Positions 16,847 through 25,744 of a stretch of DNA of 64,000 bases are shown in pieces. Within the stretch, counting starts at the first letter, position 1; each line of letters opens with the position of its first letter. Source of the DNA: Gloeomargarita lithophora Alchichica-D10 (lineage in GTDB: Bacteria; Cyanobacteriota; Cyanobacteriia; Gloeomargaritales; Gloeomargaritaceae). A program made the translations under genes and the position numbers. The notes below the pieces were generated by a model. That model had not been told where the DNA came from and did not search any database. It saw only the letters and a list, made by a program, of their open reading frames with translations. Where the stretch lies: positions 701,930 to 765,929 of the forward strand of contig NZ_CP017675.1 of NCBI RefSeq assembly GCF_001870225.1, read 5' to 3'.

Positions 16847-17824
16847 CTAGGCCGTTATCCTCACCGTACTCAAGAGATACAAAATCGCCATCCGCACCGC
16901 CACCCCATTGTTGACCTGTTGGGACACTAAACTTAAATCCGGGTCATCCATCACCTCTGAAGTCAGTTCCACCCCCCGATTGGCCGGCCCCGGATGGAGA
17001 ATTTTTACCCCCGGCTGGCACAGGGACAACCGCTCCCGCGTTAAACCATATTCCCGGTGGTACTCCCGCAGGCTGGGCAAAAAATGCTGGTGCATCCGTT
17101 CTTTTTGTAAGCGCAAAGCCATAACAAATTTAGCATCTTGTAAGGCGGGTGCCAACTGCCAATGCACCCGCACCCCCAAGTTTTCCCACGCCTCGGAAAC
17201 CAAAGTCGGCGGCCCCGCCAGATGAATTTCCGCCCCGGCGGCACGCAAACTGTAAAGATTGGAGCGAGCCACCCGGGAATGCAAAATATCCCCAACAATG
17301 GCAATTTTACACCCCTGCAAACTGGCTAGGCTGGGTTGTTTAGTATTACTTTGACTACACAAGGTAAATAAATCCAGCAGGGCTTGGGTGGGGTGTTCGT
17401 GTTGGCCATCCCCGGCGTTGATCACCCCGACCCCGGTGCCCAAGCGGTCGCACTCCAGGGCAATTTGGTGGGGCACGCCGCTGTACTGGTGGCGGATCAC
17501 CATCAGGTTGGTATTCATCGCCAGCAGGGTTTTGGCCGTATCCAGGATGGTTTCCCCTTTATTCAACGCCGATGTGCCGGGGGAAAAATTTAGGGTATCG
17601 GCGGACAGGCGTTTGGCGGCCAATTCAAAACTATTGCGGGTGCGGGTGGAGGCTTCAAAAAACAGCATGGCGACTACCCGCCCCTGGAGCGTGGGAACTT
17701 TGGGGGTGGGGCGGCTGAGGACTTCGGCAAAACTGGCACTGGTTTGCAGTATTATGTCATACTCCCAAGGCTCTAAATCCGCCAGGGAGAGGAGATGCCG
17801 CCGTTGCCATTGGTTACTGGTCAT
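16847..17824 (-). CDS. pyrB: aspartate carbamoyltransferase catalytic subunit
   Basis: 325 residues, normal length. It joins carbamoyl phosphate to aspartate, the committed step of pyrimidine synthesis. Carbamoyl-phosphate motif [13 protein letters not shown] (about 53-65), [12 protein letters not shown] (about 143-154), [10 protein letters not shown] for aspartate binding and LHPGPANRG near the C-terminus are all present. The ATG overlaps the stop of the small upstream DUF1823-like gene (ATGA, 17821-17824), implying translational coupling. No regulatory subunit gene (pyrI) is nearby, as usual in cyanobacteria. Confidence 0.97.
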   Translation of the reverse strand: MTSNQWQRRHLLSLADLEPWEYDIILQTSASFAEVLSRPTPKVPTLQGRVVAMLFFEASTRTRNSFELAAKRLSADTLNFSPGTSALNKGETILDTAKTLLAMNTNLMVIRHQYSGVPHQIALECDRLGTGVGVINAGDGQHEHPTQALLDLFTLCSQSNTKQPSLASLQGCKIAIVGDILHSRVARSNLYSLRAAGAEIHLAGPPTLVSEAWENLGVRVHWQLAPALQDAKFVMALRLQKERMHQHFLPSLREYHREYGLTRERLSLCQPGVKILHPGPANRGVELTSEVMDDPDLSLVSQQVNNGVAVRMAILYLLSTVRITA

Positions 17825-18033
17825 GGCGGCGGGTGCTGAGCAACCAATTTACAATCGTGGCTCGGCGGGTGTTGGACAATGGCGGGGCGATGCTCGATAA
17901 AATCAGGGGGGGTGGGGAGTTTTTCCCGCCAGGCGGTGCCCAAACAGTCCCAGAGCAGTTGGTTTGCCGCTACCGCCGGGAGTGACCCCTGGAGAATGTC
18001 CCACAACAATGCATCGGTTAATTCTACGGCCAT
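17821..18033 (-). CDS. short DUF1823-like protein
   Basis: 70 residues. [21 protein letters not shown] and [19 protein letters not shown] match the start of DUF1823, a small cyanobacterial/plastid family of unknown function, from memory. Usual members are about twice as long; here the segment between CLG and the WRE motif and the whole C-terminal half are missing, and the last 20 residues look unrelated. It may be truncated. Its stop overlaps the pyrB start, and its ATG shares the CATG at 18031-18034 with the divergent gene. Confidence 0.55.
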   Translation of the reverse strand: MAVELTDALLWDILQGSLPAVAANQLLWDCLGTAWREKLPTPPDFIEHRPAIVQHPPSHDCKLVAQHPPP

Positions 18034-18304
18034 GACCTTGCCCCATCTCGTGCTTTATGGTAAACCCGGTTGTCACCTGTGCGCCGGTCTGCGGGAAAAA
18101 TTAATGGCGATTGCGCCGGGGTTATTCACCCTGGAGGAGCGGGACATTACCACCGATGCCCAATGGTGGCAAAAGTACCAGTATGAAATCCCCGTGTTAG
18201 CCCTGCTCATCGGGGAACAGGAGCAGTTATTACCCCGTTTGTCCCCCCGGTTATCCGCCCCCCAATGCCGTCGGTATCTGGTAGATTGGTTGGCGCAAAA
18301 CTAG
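18032..18304 (+). CDS. glutaredoxin-like (thioredoxin-fold) protein
   Basis: 90 residues from ATG 18032; a longer frame upstream is antisense to the DUF1823-like gene and not part of the family. YGKPGCHLCAGLREKL (about 8-23) carries the CxxC redox pair, and YEIPVLAL (about 50-57) has the cis-proline loop. It belongs to the glutaredoxin-like DUF836 type common in cyanobacteria. It should act as a small cytosolic thiol reductase or electron carrier; the partner is unknown. Its start codon overlaps head-on with the divergent gene. Confidence 0.8.
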   Translation: MTLPHLVLYGKPGCHLCAGLREKLMAIAPGLFTLEERDITTDAQWWQKYQYEIPVLALLIGEQEQLLPRLSPRLSAPQCRRYLVDWLAQN

Positions 18305-18394
18305 GGATTTTCCAGTCCGACCCGCTTAAATTTGAGTATATGTACCTAAATGGCATTCTGGAACACTGTTTCTGAGACCGGCTATGATTAACTG

Positions 18395-19249
18395 ATGATT
18401 AAATCGTGTAAGCAAACCAGCGGCGACATGGAGCAAGCCTCAATTTTAGTCATTGGCGGCGCGGAGGATAAGGTCAACCAGTTGGAAATTCTCCAGACCT
18501 TTTGGCAGCGGGCGGGGGGGGTGGATGCCCAGTTGGGGATTATTCCGGCGGCTTCGGGGGAACCGGCGATGATCGGGGAAATTTACCAGCGTTTGTTTGA
18601 AAATATGGGTTGCAAGGCGGTGCAGGTGTTGGATGTGCGGGAGCGGGAGCAAAGCGAAGACCCAAGTTGGCACAACCACCTGGGGGAAATGACGGGGATT
18701 TTTCTCACCGGGGGAGATCAACTGCGCTTGGCGACCCTGTTGGCGGATTCGGCTTTATTAACCGCCTTGCGATTTTATCGGGAACGGGGGACACTGACCT
18801 TGGCGGGCACCAGTGCGGGGGCGGCGGCCATGGGGTATCACATGATTGCGGGGGGGGGGAGTGGCGAATCTCCCCATCCAGCCCTGGTGAGTATGGCGGG
18901 GGGACTGGGTTTTTTGCCGGGGGTAATTGTGGATCAACATTTCCACAACCGCAACCGGGTGGCGCGGTTGTTGAGTGCGGTGGTCATGCACCCGGAATGC
19001 CTGGGAGTAGGGGTAGATGAGGACACCTGTGCGGTTTTTGAAGCGGATGGGCAATTGCAGGTGGTGGGACGGGGGACGGTGATGATTGTGGATGCGGGGG
19101 AAGCGTCCTATTTTTGTGAACCCCAACCCCACAGCACCCTGCCCATTAGTGCCCACAATTTGCGGGTACATCTCCTGCGGTGGGGGGATCGGTTTGATGT
19201 GCAACACCGCCGGGTCTTGCCCCCCTTGTTGCACCATTGTTCAGCGTGA
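18395..19249 (+). CDS. cphB: cyanophycinase
   Basis: 284 residues (273 if ATG 18428 is used). A serine exopeptidase of the S51 class: ILVIGGAEDK (about 17-26), the catalytic Ser140 in AGTSAGAAAM, and DQHFHNRNRVARL with conserved His and Arg. It releases beta-Asp-Arg dipeptides from the nitrogen-storage polymer cyanophycin. It lies directly before cphA with the next ribosome site overlapping its stop codon, so synthesis and breakdown enzymes are on one transcript. A possible TATGAT -10 box lies at 18383-18388. Confidence 0.96.
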   Translation: MIKSCKQTSGDMEQASILVIGGAEDKVNQLEILQTFWQRAGGVDAQLGIIPAASGEPAMIGEIYQRLFENMGCKAVQVLDVREREQSEDPSWHNHLGEMTGIFLTGGDQLRLATLLADSALLTALRFYRERGTLTLAGTSAGAAAMGYHMIAGGGSGESPHPALVSMAGGLGFLPGVIVDQHFHNRNRVARLLSAVVMHPECLGVGVDEDTCAVFEADGQLQVVGRGTVMIVDAGEASYFCEPQPHSTLPISAHNLRVHLLRWGDRFDVQHRRVLPPLLHHCSA

Positions 19250-19259
19250 GGAAACCGGG

Positions 19260-21893
19260 GTGGAACTTTTACGCATCTTGACCCTAGCTGGCCCAAATTA
19301 TTGGAGTGTGGAACGTCCCAATCTGATTGTGCTGCGCCTGGATTTGGAGGCAAAGTCTGAACTGAAAACTGCGGATATTCCCGGTTTTCATGGTGGTTTA
19401 ACCCGGTTATTGCCCGGTCTGGAATCCCATCACTGTATTCCGGGGCATTGGGGCGGTTTTTTGGAGGAAGTACAAGCGGGGACTTCCCTGGCGCACGTGG
19501 TGGAGCATATCGCCCTGGAATTGCAGTACATTGCCGGGATGAATGTGGGTTTTAGCCGCACCCACTGGACGGCGACGGCGGGGATTGCCCTGGTGGTATT
19601 TGAGTACGAGCAGGCGGAAGCGGGGCGGGTGGCGGGGCGGGCGGCGGTGCATCTGGTCAACACCCTGGCGCAGGGGCAGGATTATCCGTTGGAGGAATTG
19701 ATCCAGGATTTGGGGGAATTGCGCCAAATTCGGGCGGAGGCGGCGTTGGGACCGAGTACGGAGGCGATTGTCCGAGAATGCGAGGTGCGGGGGATTCCCT
19801 GGCAGGAACGGGCGCAGGGGATGATTCAATTTGGCTACGGCTGTTACCAACGGCGGATTCAGGCCACCCAGACCAATTTTACGAGTATTTTGGGGGTGGA
19901 ACTGGCGGGGGACAAGGAGGGCACCAAGCGGATGCTGGCGGAGGCGGGGATTCCCATCCCCCACGGGACGGTGATCCGCCGGGAGCAGGATTTAGCCCCG
20001 GCGATCCAGGCGGTGGGGGGGTATCCGGTGGTGTTAAAGCCCCTGGATGGGAATCATGGCCGGGGGATTACCCTGGATATTCACACCCTGGTGCAGGCGC
20101 AGGTGGCCTACGATTTGGCGGTGGCGGAATCCCGGGCGGGGCGGGTGATTGTGGAGCGGTTTCACCGGGGGCATGACCACCGTATCCTGGTGGTGAATGG
20201 GCAGGTGATTGCGGTGGCGCAACGGGTGCCCGCCCATGTGACGGGGGATGGAACCCTGACCATTGCCGAGTTGGTGGCGCAGGTGAATCGGGACCCCCAG
20301 CGGGGAGAAGGCCATGACAATGTATTAACAAAAATCATTTGGGATGAAACCACCGAAAGTATTTTGTCCCACCAGGGTTACCAACCGGGAACCGTACTGC
20401 GGCGGGGGGAAGTCGCCTACCTGAAACGCACGGCCAACCTCAGCACCGGGGGGACGGCGGTGGACTGCACGGATGCCATGCACCCGGAAAATGTTTGGTT
20501 GGCGGTGCGGGCGGCGGCGGCGGTGGGGCTGGACATTGCCGGGATTGATGTGGTCACCACCGACATTACCCAACCGCTGCGGGCGACGGACGGGGTGGTG
20601 GTGGAGGTGAATGCGGCTCCGGGGTTTCGGATGCACTATCGCCCCAGCCAGGGTTTAGCCCGCAATGTGGCCGCTCCGGTGGTGGATGGTTTGTTTCCAA
20701 CCGGGGTGCCCCACCGGGTACCGATTATCGCTATTACCGGCACCAATGGGAAAACTACCACCACCCGCTTGACGGCACACTTGGTCAAACAGATGGGAAA
20801 GGTAGTGGGATTTACCACCACGGATGGCACCTATGTGGGGGATTACCTGGTGGAGCCGGGGGATAATACGGGACCCCAGAGTGCCCGTTTGATTTTGAAT
20901 GACCCCCTGGTGCAGGTGGCGGTGTTGGAGAGCGCCCGGGGGGGGATTTTGCGCTCTGGTTTGGCCTTTGCCGAATGCGATGTGGGGGTGGTATTGAATG
21001 TGGCCGCCGACCATTTGGGCAGTTATGACATTGACACGATTGACGAGATGGCTAAAGTCAAGGGGGTGGTCGCCGAGGTGGTGCGCCCGGGGGGGACGGT
21101 GGTGCTGAATGCGGATGATGGGCGGGTGGCGGCAATGGCCGAGCGTTCCCGGGGGCGGGTGGCCTATTTTTCTTTGCACGCAGACAATCCCATCCTGCGT
21201 ACCCACCGGCGGCGGGGGGGCTTGGCCGCCGGGTATGACCAGGGGGAATTGTGGCTCTACCAGGGGGATTGGACTTCCCGTATCCTGCGGGCGGTGGAGG
21301 TGCCCTTGACCTTGGGGGGGCGGGTGCCGTTTATGATTGCCAATGCCTTGGCCGCTACCTTGGCCGCCTTTGCCCAGGGGGTGACCCTAGAGCAGATTCG
21401 CCAGGGGTTACGCACCTTCACCGCTTCGGCGACCCAGACCCCGGGGCGGATGAATTTGATCCCGGTGGGGGCATTTCACGCCCTGGTGGATTATGCCCAT
21501 AACCCGCACGGGTACGCCGCTGTGGCCGATTTTGTCCGCTCCTGGCACGAGGGGTTACGCATCGGGGTGATTGGCGGGCCGGGCGACCGCCGGGACGAGG
21601 ATTTGGTGCAGTTGGGGGAAATTGCCGGGCGGGTGTTTGACTGGGTGATTATCAAAGAAGACGACGACCGCCGGGGGCGCAGTTGGGGGGAAGCCGCCGA
21701 GTTGATCCGTGCCGGTTTAACTCAGACGGGGACGGCCTGCCGCTGGGAGATGATTTTGGATGAAACCACCGCCATCCGCACCGCTTTGAGTAAGGCCACG
21801 CCGGGGAGTTTGGTGGTGGTCTTTCCCGAACAGGTGAAACGGGCGTTAGAATTGATGCGTCCCGATGGTCATGGGTTGCCCGCCCAACCATGA
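19260..21893 (+). CDS. cphA: cyanophycin synthetase
   Basis: 877 residues from GTG 19260. GAGGAAA just before it, overlapping the cphB stop, sets the start; the frame is open to 19086, but that part overlaps cphB. N-terminal domain (LLRILTLAGPNYW to about 160), central ATP-grasp (ILGVELAGDKEGTKRML ... VVLKPLDGNHGRGI, about 200-480) and C-terminal Mur-ligase-like half with the P-loop ITGTNGKTTTTRL (about 491-503) and DYAHNPHGY. It adds Asp to the backbone and Arg to each side chain without a ribosome. The length is normal, and polA overlaps its end. Confidence 0.97.
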   Translation: MELLRILTLAGPNYWSVERPNLIVLRLDLEAKSELKTADIPGFHGGLTRLLPGLESHHCIPGHWGGFLEEVQAGTSLAHVVEHIALELQYIAGMNVGFSRTHWTATAGIALVVFEYEQAEAGRVAGRAAVHLVNTLAQGQDYPLEELIQDLGELRQIRAEAALGPSTEAIVRECEVRGIPWQERAQGMIQFGYGCYQRRIQATQTNFTSILGVELAGDKEGTKRMLAEAGIPIPHGTVIRREQDLAPAIQAVGGYPVVLKPLDGNHGRGITLDIHTLVQAQVAYDLAVAESRAGRVIVERFHRGHDHRILVVNGQVIAVAQRVPAHVTGDGTLTIAELVAQVNRDPQRGEGHDNVLTKIIWDETTESILSHQGYQPGTVLRRGEVAYLKRTANLSTGGTAVDCTDAMHPENVWLAVRAAAAVGLDIAGIDVVTTDITQPLRATDGVVVEVNAAPGFRMHYRPSQGLARNVAAPVVDGLFPTGVPHRVPIIAITGTNGKTTTTRLTAHLVKQMGKVVGFTTTDGTYVGDYLVEPGDNTGPQSARLILNDPLVQVAVLESARGGILRSGLAFAECDVGVVLNVAADHLGSYDIDTIDEMAKVKGVVAEVVRPGGTVVLNADDGRVAAMAERSRGRVAYFSLHADNPILRTHRRRGGLAAGYDQGELWLYQGDWTSRILRAVEVPLTLGGRVPFMIANALAATLAAFAQGVTLEQIRQGLRTFTASATQTPGRMNLIPVGAFHALVDYAHNPHGYAAVADFVRSWHEGLRIGVIGGPGDRRDEDLVQLGEIAGRVFDWVIIKEDDDRRGRSWGEAAELIRAGLTQTGTACRWEMILDETTAIRTALSKATPGSLVVVFPEQVKRALELMRPDGHGLPAQP

Positions 21894-24709
21894 ATGCCCC
21901 CCAATTGTTGTTAATTGACGGCCATTCCCTGGCGTTTCGAGCCTATTATGCGTTTGCCAAAGGGCGGGATGGGGGATTGCGTACCAAAACCGGCATTCCC
22001 ACCAGCATTACCTACGGGTTTTTGAAAGCAGTTTTAGATATATTGAATCATCAAAATTTTACCCATCTTGCCGTCGCTTTTGACCGGGGGGAACCCACCT
22101 TTCGCCACACAGCGGATGCCAGTTATAAAGAGGGTCGGGCGGAAACACCGGAGGATTTTCATGTAGATATGGCCTATTTGCAACAGTTACTCACCGCCTT
22201 AAATATCCCAATTGTGACTGCTGTGGGTTACGAAGCGGATGATGTGTTGGGCACCCTAGCGAAACGAGCCATCCAGGATGATTTTCAGGTGAAAATTCTC
22301 TCCGGGGATCAGGATTTATTTCAGTTGGTGAATGAGCGGATTAAAGTTTTACATTTGAGTACCCAGACCAGTCGCCCGATGGAATTTGCCCAAGAACAAG
22401 TAGTGGAGAAGTTGGGTATTACCCCTGCTCAGGTGATTGATTACAAAGCCCTTTGTGGCGATAGTTCCGATAATATCCCCGGTGTGCGGGGTATTGGAGC
22501 AAAAACCGCCGTTGCCTTACTCAAGCAATATGATAATTTAGAGCAATTGTACGCCCATTTAGACCAATTGCCCAAAGCCCAAAAGCAAAAACTCACCGAG
22601 GGCAAAAATGATGCCTATCATTCGCAATTTATGGCAACGATTCGTCAGGATGTACCCCTAGAAATCCCCTGGTCAGCCTGCGAATTAGTCGGGTTTGATA
22701 TTTTGGGGGTGATTCCCCTATTAGAAGAGTTAGAACTACAATCGTTTCAGCGGCAAATTGACCAGCTATACACCCGCCTGGGGGGAAGTTCTCAATTAGA
22801 ATTAGATGGGGATTTAGCTTTTTTTTCGGCAGCGGATACAGCGCAAGCAAAACCTGCTGAACTCCCTTTTCAAGTGCAAACAATTACCACCCTATCGCAA
22901 CTGGAACAACTGGTCAATTCTCTCCAAAAATGCACCCAAACCCCTGTCGCCTGGGATACGGAAACCACTGGCCTCGACCCCAGGGATGCGAAATTGGTGG
23001 GCATTGGGTGTTGTTGGGGTGCAGAGCAAGTTGCCTACATTCCGGTGGGTCATCACCAGGGAGAACAGTTGCCCCAAGAGGTAGTATTCACCTACTTGAA
23101 ACCCATTTTAGAAAGTAATGCTTATCCCAAGGTTTTACAAAATGCCAAATTTGACCGGAATATCTTCCGCACCCAGGGAATTGAACTCAAAGGCGTGGTT
23201 TTTGATACCCTATTAGCCAGTTATATCCTTGACCCGGAGGGCAGTCATAAACTCAGTGATTTGGGCGAAAAATATCTGGGCATTACTTCCCAAACCTATC
23301 AGGATTTGGTTGCCAAGGGACAGACGATGGCGGATGTTGCCATTCCCTTAGTGGCTAACTATTGTGGGATGGATGTGTATGTGACCTTTCATTTAATGGG
23401 TATCTTCAAAAGTGAACTGGCAAAAATTCCTGAACTCGCACAAATTTTTACTGAGATTGAACTCCCCTTAGAACCCGTTTTAGCCGTTATGGAATATCGG
23501 GGCATCACCCTGGATTTGGATTTTTTACGACACCTTTCCCAAGAATTTGACCAGGCACTACAAACCATCGAACGACAGGCGCATGAATTGGTTACGCAAC
23601 CTTTTAATCTCAATTCACCCAAACAACTGAGCGTACTGCTATTTGAAACCTTGGGTTTAGATAAAAAAAAGACCCGTAAAAACCAGTCTGGTTATGCCAC
23701 CGATGCGGCCACTTTGGAAAAGCTCAAAGGGGAACATCCGGTGATTGATTTGATTTTGGAACACCGCACCTTAGCGAAATTAAAATCCACCTATACGGAT
23801 GCGTTAGCCCAACTCTGTCGCCCAGATACGGGGCGCGTCCATACGGATTTCAACCAAACCATTACCGCTACGGGGCGTTTATCTTCTTCTAACCCAAATT
23901 TACAAAATATCCCCATTCGCACCGAAATTGGACGGCAAATTCGCCGGGCATTTGTTCCCCAATCCGGTTGGCTTTTGGTTGCCGCCGACTACTCCCAAAT
24001 TGAATTACGAATTTTAGCCCATTTGAGTCAAGAACCCGTGCTAATTACCGCCTTCCAACGTCACGATGATATTCACCGATTGACCGCCCAATTACTCCTA
24101 GAGAAGGAAGAGATTAACCCCGATGAACGGCGATTGGCTAAAATCATTAACTATGGGGTGATTTATGGCATGGGACCCCAGCGTTTTATGCGGGAAGCGG
24201 GGGTTTCGTTTAATGAGGCTAAATCATTTATTGAGCGATTTAATGAACGCTACCCTGCCATATTTGACTACCTGCAAAATGCCGAACGACAGGCCATCAC
24301 CCAGGGATATGTGGCCACCATCACCGGGCGGCGCAGGTATTTCCGCTTTACCAGTCCATTGCTTCAGCAACTGCGGGGCAAAACGGTAACCGAAGTGGAT
24401 TGGGAGACGGTGCAGAAACGCCTCAACCCGGTGGATGCGGGCTTATTGCGAGCCGCCGCCAATGCCCCGATTCAAGGTTCGAGTGCGGATATTATCAAAA
24501 TTGCCATGATTCGTATTTATGAATTGTTAGTCAACTATCAAGCCCAATTATTACTGCAAGTTCACGATGAGTTAGTGTTTGAAATCCCCCCCCATGAATG
24601 GTTAGAATTAGAGCCAAAAATTCAACACATTATGTCCCAAGCGATAACTTTATCCGTGCCTTTGGAAGTAGATATTCATAGGGGTTTTAATTGGCAAGAA
24701 GCTAAGTAA
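21890..24709 (+). CDS. polA: DNA polymerase I
   Basis: 939 residues with all three domains. 5'-nuclease (LLIDGHSLAFRAYYAF, GYEADDVLGTLA, SGDQDLFQL, about 1-290). 3'-5' proofreading exonuclease with intact DTETTGLD (about 357-364) and NAKFDRNIF. Family A polymerase with motif A DYSQIELRILAH (about 699), motif B RRLAKIINYGVIYGM and motif C VHDELVFEI (about 894). It fills repair gaps and removes Okazaki primers. Its ATG overlaps the cphA stop (ATGA, 21890-21893), an unusual coupling of a repair polymerase with a storage-polymer operon. Confidence 0.98.
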   Translation: MNAPQLLLIDGHSLAFRAYYAFAKGRDGGLRTKTGIPTSITYGFLKAVLDILNHQNFTHLAVAFDRGEPTFRHTADASYKEGRAETPEDFHVDMAYLQQLLTALNIPIVTAVGYEADDVLGTLAKRAIQDDFQVKILSGDQDLFQLVNERIKVLHLSTQTSRPMEFAQEQVVEKLGITPAQVIDYKALCGDSSDNIPGVRGIGAKTAVALLKQYDNLEQLYAHLDQLPKAQKQKLTEGKNDAYHSQFMATIRQDVPLEIPWSACELVGFDILGVIPLLEELELQSFQRQIDQLYTRLGGSSQLELDGDLAFFSAADTAQAKPAELPFQVQTITTLSQLEQLVNSLQKCTQTPVAWDTETTGLDPRDAKLVGIGCCWGAEQVAYIPVGHHQGEQLPQEVVFTYLKPILESNAYPKVLQNAKFDRNIFRTQGIELKGVVFDTLLASYILDPEGSHKLSDLGEKYLGITSQTYQDLVAKGQTMADVAIPLVANYCGMDVYVTFHLMGIFKSELAKIPELAQIFTEIELPLEPVLAVMEYRGITLDLDFLRHLSQEFDQALQTIERQAHELVTQPFNLNSPKQLSVLLFETLGLDKKKTRKNQSGYATDAATLEKLKGEHPVIDLILEHRTLAKLKSTYTDALAQLCRPDTGRVHTDFNQTITATGRLSSSNPNLQNIPIRTEIGRQIRRAFVPQSGWLLVAADYSQIELRILAHLSQEPVLITAFQRHDDIHRLTAQLLLEKEEINPDERRLAKIINYGVIYGMGPQRFMREAGVSFNEAKSFIERFNERYPAIFDYLQNAERQAITQGYVATITGRRRYFRFTSPLLQQLRGKTVTEVDWETVQKRLNPVDAGLLRAAANAPIQGSSADIIKIAMIRIYELLVNYQAQLLLQVHDELVFEIPPHEWLELEPKIQHIMSQAITLSVPLEVDIHRGFNWQEAK

Positions 24710-24714
24710 TATAA

Positions 24715-24833
24715 GGGCACCTCTATTAATTGAGAATTAGCGGTCGCAGGGGGGCACCCCCGCCCTTGTTTCTCCGTAATCTCTGCATTCCAGCGATAAG
24801 ATTTTTGGTTGGTTCAAATAAATAGAGATGTCC
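24715..24833 (+). repeat. 119-bp family C element
   Basis: It opens GGGCACCTCTATT (24715-24727) and closes AATAGAGATGTCC (24821-24833), an imperfect terminal inverted repeat. The interior has GCGGTCGCAGGGGGGCACCC, TTCCAGCGATAAGATT and GGTTGGTTCAAATAAAT. It is the cleanest family C copy in the window and the first of three elements in a row after polA. Confidence 0.8.
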
Positions 24834-24839
24834 ATAAGA

Positions 24840-24939
24840 TATAGCTAAACACGCAAAGGTTGACATAATATGGGTCGCAGGGCGCAGCCCACGGGTTCCC
24901 CAGCATCTTGAGGCGACAACCTTGCCCTACTTAGCTATA
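24840..24939 (+). repeat. 100-bp family B element
   Basis: It begins TATAGCTAAACACGCAAAGG and ends CTACTTAGCTATA (24927-24939), with CGACAACCTTG inside the right end. It closely matches the element inside the DUF5615 gene and starts six bases after the preceding family C copy. Confidence 0.82.
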
Positions 24940-24942
24940 CTT

Positions 24943-25044
24943 CTAAAAATAGGTCGCAGGGGTACCGTCCCCGTCCCTGGTTCTCGGTAATATCTGCATT
25001 CCAGCCAGATAACTTTCTGCTGGTTGAAATAAATAAAGGTGTCC
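24943..25044 (+). repeat. family C element lacking its left terminus
   Basis: AAAAATAGGTCGCAGGGG, GGTTCTCGGTAATATCTGCA, TTCCAGCCAGATAACTTTC and the right end AAATAAAGGTGTCC match other C copies. The left GGACACCTC is missing. The remaining 170 bp up to the CRR6 gene show no gene or clear repeat. Confidence 0.7.
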
Positions 25045-25216
25045 TTAAGTTAAATGCTTTCTCTAAACTTTTTTAGCTGGGGGCGTAGTTGGGTGATCTG
25101 GCTAAACTCCGACATTGGTTCTCCTGGGGTAATTTCACTTACGATATACCCCATCCCCGAAACCCCTACAAGGTTAGCCTATAGTGGGGGGTGGGTTTAC
25201 ACCTGGAGGCAATGCG

Positions 25217-25702
25217 ATGGCGGTGGTGCAAATTCCCGTATCCCGTGGGGTGATTGACAGCTTAGATTTAAGCCCGGTGCGGGCGGTTTTGGTGCCCAGT
25301 GCGGCTCCCCCCCCCGACCTGGTGGTACAGTTTGCCATTGATTATCCCCGTGACCCCAGCGACCCGCGGGAATTGTCCGAGGTGCCGGAGGTGCGCCTGT
25401 GGTTTATCCGTTTGGATGCCCATTATCCGTGGTTGCCCCTGTTTTTGGATTGGCAGGAGGAATTGGCGCGCTATGTGGCGATGTTGGTGCCCCACCAGTT
25501 TAGCCCCCAGGACGGGATTCAGTTCAACCCGGAAGCCCTCGATATATTCATCATGGGCAAGGTATTTTATTTGTACCACTGGTTGGAACGGCAGGGGCAG
25601 GAGCGGCAAGGCAAACTCCAACACATGACCGAGGTGTTGGGCTATCAACTGGATGCCGGTCTGTTTCAACTCTTAGCGGCGGGTACGCCAGGGAAAATGT
25701 GA
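25217..25702 (+). CDS. CRR6-family NDH-1 assembly factor (NdhI maturation)
   Basis: 161 residues from ATG 25217 (MAVVQIP); upstream in-frame codons are not part of the family. FAIDYPRDPSDPRELSEVPEVRLWFIRLDA (begins about residue 50) and WLPLFLDWQEELARYVAMLVPHQFS form the conserved core of CRR6, a plant and cyanobacterial factor needed to mature NdhI during assembly of the photosynthetic NDH-1 complex. It is soluble, without signal peptide or metal motif. It stands alone between a repeat cluster and the ammonium transporter leader. Confidence 0.85.
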   Translation: MAVVQIPVSRGVIDSLDLSPVRAVLVPSAAPPPDLVVQFAIDYPRDPSDPRELSEVPEVRLWFIRLDAHYPWLPLFLDWQEELARYVAMLVPHQFSPQDGIQFNPEALDIFIMGKVFYLYHWLERQGQERQGKLQHMTEVLGYQLDAGLFQLLAAGTPGKM

Positions 25703-25712
25703 TCCGGTTCAC

Positions 25713-25742
25713 TTGCACTCCGGTCAGATGTGCTAATATGTG
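25713..25742 (+). promoter_or_regulatory. putative promoter for a short terminated transcript
   Basis: TTGCAC (25713-25718) is 18 bp from TATGTG (25737-25742) or 15 bp from TAATAT (25734-25739). It begins 11 bp after the CRR6 stop and points at the terminated leader at 25745-25808. Confidence 0.4.
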
Positions 25743-25744
25743 TA

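Noticed and set aside
18333-18348. GTATATGTAC-like string before cphB as an NtcA site.
   Set aside because: The gap between GTA and TAC is four bases, not eight.
19086-19259. Longer cphA starting at 19086.
   Set aside because: It would lie inside cphB in another frame; GTG 19260 has a ribosome site and gives normal length.
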